Shown piece by piece: positions 56,928 to 57,490 of a stretch of DNA of 57,490 nt. How positions within the stretch are numbered: position 1 is the stretch's first letter; each line of letters starts with the position of its first letter. The notes under the pieces were generated by a model, which did not search any database, was not told the DNA's origin, and saw only the letters and a list, made by a program, of their open reading frames with translations. Source of the DNA: an uncultured Clostridia bacterium (GTDB lineage Bacteria > Bacillota > Clostridia > Oscillospirales > Oscillospiraceae); the NCBI GenBank assembly GCA_946407675.1, contig CAMJPK010000002.1, positions 1-57,490 on the forward strand, in the 5' to 3' direction. The position numbers and the translations under genes were made by a program.

Positions 56928-57490
56928 TTACGCCTCCGTTTGATTCAGCGCCTCCAGCGCGGCGATCTTCTGGCAGATGCAGAAGACGTTGACGCTCTGG
57001 TAAAGCTGCTCGGTGGAGGGATAGCTCGGCGCGATGCGGATGTTCTTGTCCTCCGGGTCGATGCCGTAGGGGTAGACGCTGCCCGCCGCGGTGAGCTTGA
57101 CGCCCGCCTCCGCACACAGCTCCACACAGCGCTTCGCCGTGCCCGGCAGGCCCTCATAGCTGATGAAGTAGCCGCCGTTGGGGTTCGTCCACTCGCCGAT
57201 GCCGAGGCCGCCGAGCCCGTGCTGCAGGCCCGCCAGCGCCACGTCGAATTTCGGGCGCAGGTAGTCCGCCTGCTTGCGCATGTGGCGCTTCAGGCCGTCC
57301 ACGTTCTTGAAATAGCGCACGTGGCGCAGCTGGTTGATCTTGTCGTAGCCCAGCGTCTGCACGGCCATCTGCTTCGTGAGGAACTCGATGTTGCCCTTGC
57401 TGGCCGCGAAGACCGCGACGCCGGCGCCGGAGAACGTGACCTTGCTGGTGGACATGAACTCGTAGACCATATCCTCGCTGCCGTACTTCT
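56928..57490 (-). CDS. PLP-dependent aminotransferase, C-terminal part (cut by window edge)
   Basis: Only the last 187 or so residues are present; the gene continues upstream past 57490. The PLP lysine lies in MSTSKVTFSGAGVAVFAAS, followed by QMAVQTLGYDKINQLRHVRYF and WTNPNGGYFISYEGLPGTAKR, the pattern of the MocR-like aminotransferase class I/II group (Aminotran_MocR). ENVRIAPSYPS is replaced here by DKNIRIAPSYPS near the end. The amino-acid specificity cannot be told. It lies upstream of glpK but the glpK promoter separates them. Confidence 0.87.
   Translation of the reverse strand, partial: KYGSEDMVYEFMSTSKVTFSGAGVAVFAASKGNIEFLTKQMAVQTLGYDKINQLRHVRYFKNVDGLKRHMRKQADYLRPKFDVALAGLQHGLGGLGIGEWTNPNGGYFISYEGLPGTAKRCVELCAEAGVKLTAAGSVYPYGIDPEDKNIRIAPSYPSTEQLYQSVNVFCICQKIAALEALNQTEA

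Overview
The window looks like chromosome of a GC-rich (roughly 60-65% by eye) anaerobic Clostridia bacterium, most likely an Oscillospiraceae-type gut firmicute. The reasons are Gram-positive style Shine-Dalgarno sites and sigma-A promoters (TTGACA-17-TATAAT), a YerC-type TrpR relative, a cysteine T-box leader, DUF2975/XRE and DUF1385-prmC gene pairs, a tungsten aldehyde:ferredoxin oxidoreductase and Wood-Ljungdahl acetyl-CoA synthase genes. The genus is an inference; nothing in the window fixes it. No phage, transposase gene, CRISPR array or rRNA is visible. The only mobile-looking element is a 98-base inverted-repeat element at 48471-48568.

Layout. 1-3840: an ABC exporter pair, a DUF2975/XRE pair and a large membrane protein. 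3843-4384: a tRNA operon (Val-Phe-Gly-Cys) on the minus strand with a consensus promoter. 4381-6332: yerC, a methyltransferase and hslO. 6612-8046: an NfeD/SPFH membrane pair. 8173-13389: a glycogen operon, glgB followed by a glycogen synthase fused to a GH13 amylase. 13481-20236: a LysR regulator, a metal-GTPase operon (His/Asp-rich CobW, a CobW-DUF1980 fusion, a DHH phosphoesterase), a rhomboid protease, a DUF4349 lipoprotein and a phosphopantetheinyl transferase. 20281-22425: a sigma-like/transmembrane/SLH fusion. 22551-26870: argCJBD with ArgR-like boxes.

26932-33525 is the most unusual block. It is a tight five-gene operon: tungsten aldehyde oxidoreductase, MoaD/ThiS-like protein, a polyferredoxin fused to an iron alcohol dehydrogenase, a SPASM radical-SAM enzyme, and a membrane protein whose cytoplasmic tail is a Cys-Ala repeat with ten cysteines. 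The last two genes share one base. Metal-cofactor aldehyde chemistry and a possible radical-SAM-modified protein tail therefore sit in one transcription unit.

33632-44115: yegP, a CsoR-type copper sensor with its own GC-rich operator, and a Wood-Ljungdahl carbonyl-branch operon (acsF-acsD-acsC-acsE-acsB, then an ASKHA corrinoid activator and DUF3786). Upstream of it lies a nickel-handling trio (His-rich protein, CooT, small protein). The CO dehydrogenase subunit gene acsA is not in the window.

44132-53829: housekeeping genes. cysE-cysS lie under a cysteine T-box, followed upstream by pgsA, rimO, the repeat element, recX, recA, prmC, DUF1385 and an OmpR/histidine-kinase pair. 53949-57490: tRNA-Leu, azlCD (branched-chain amino-acid export), glpK and a truncated aminotransferase gene at the window edge.
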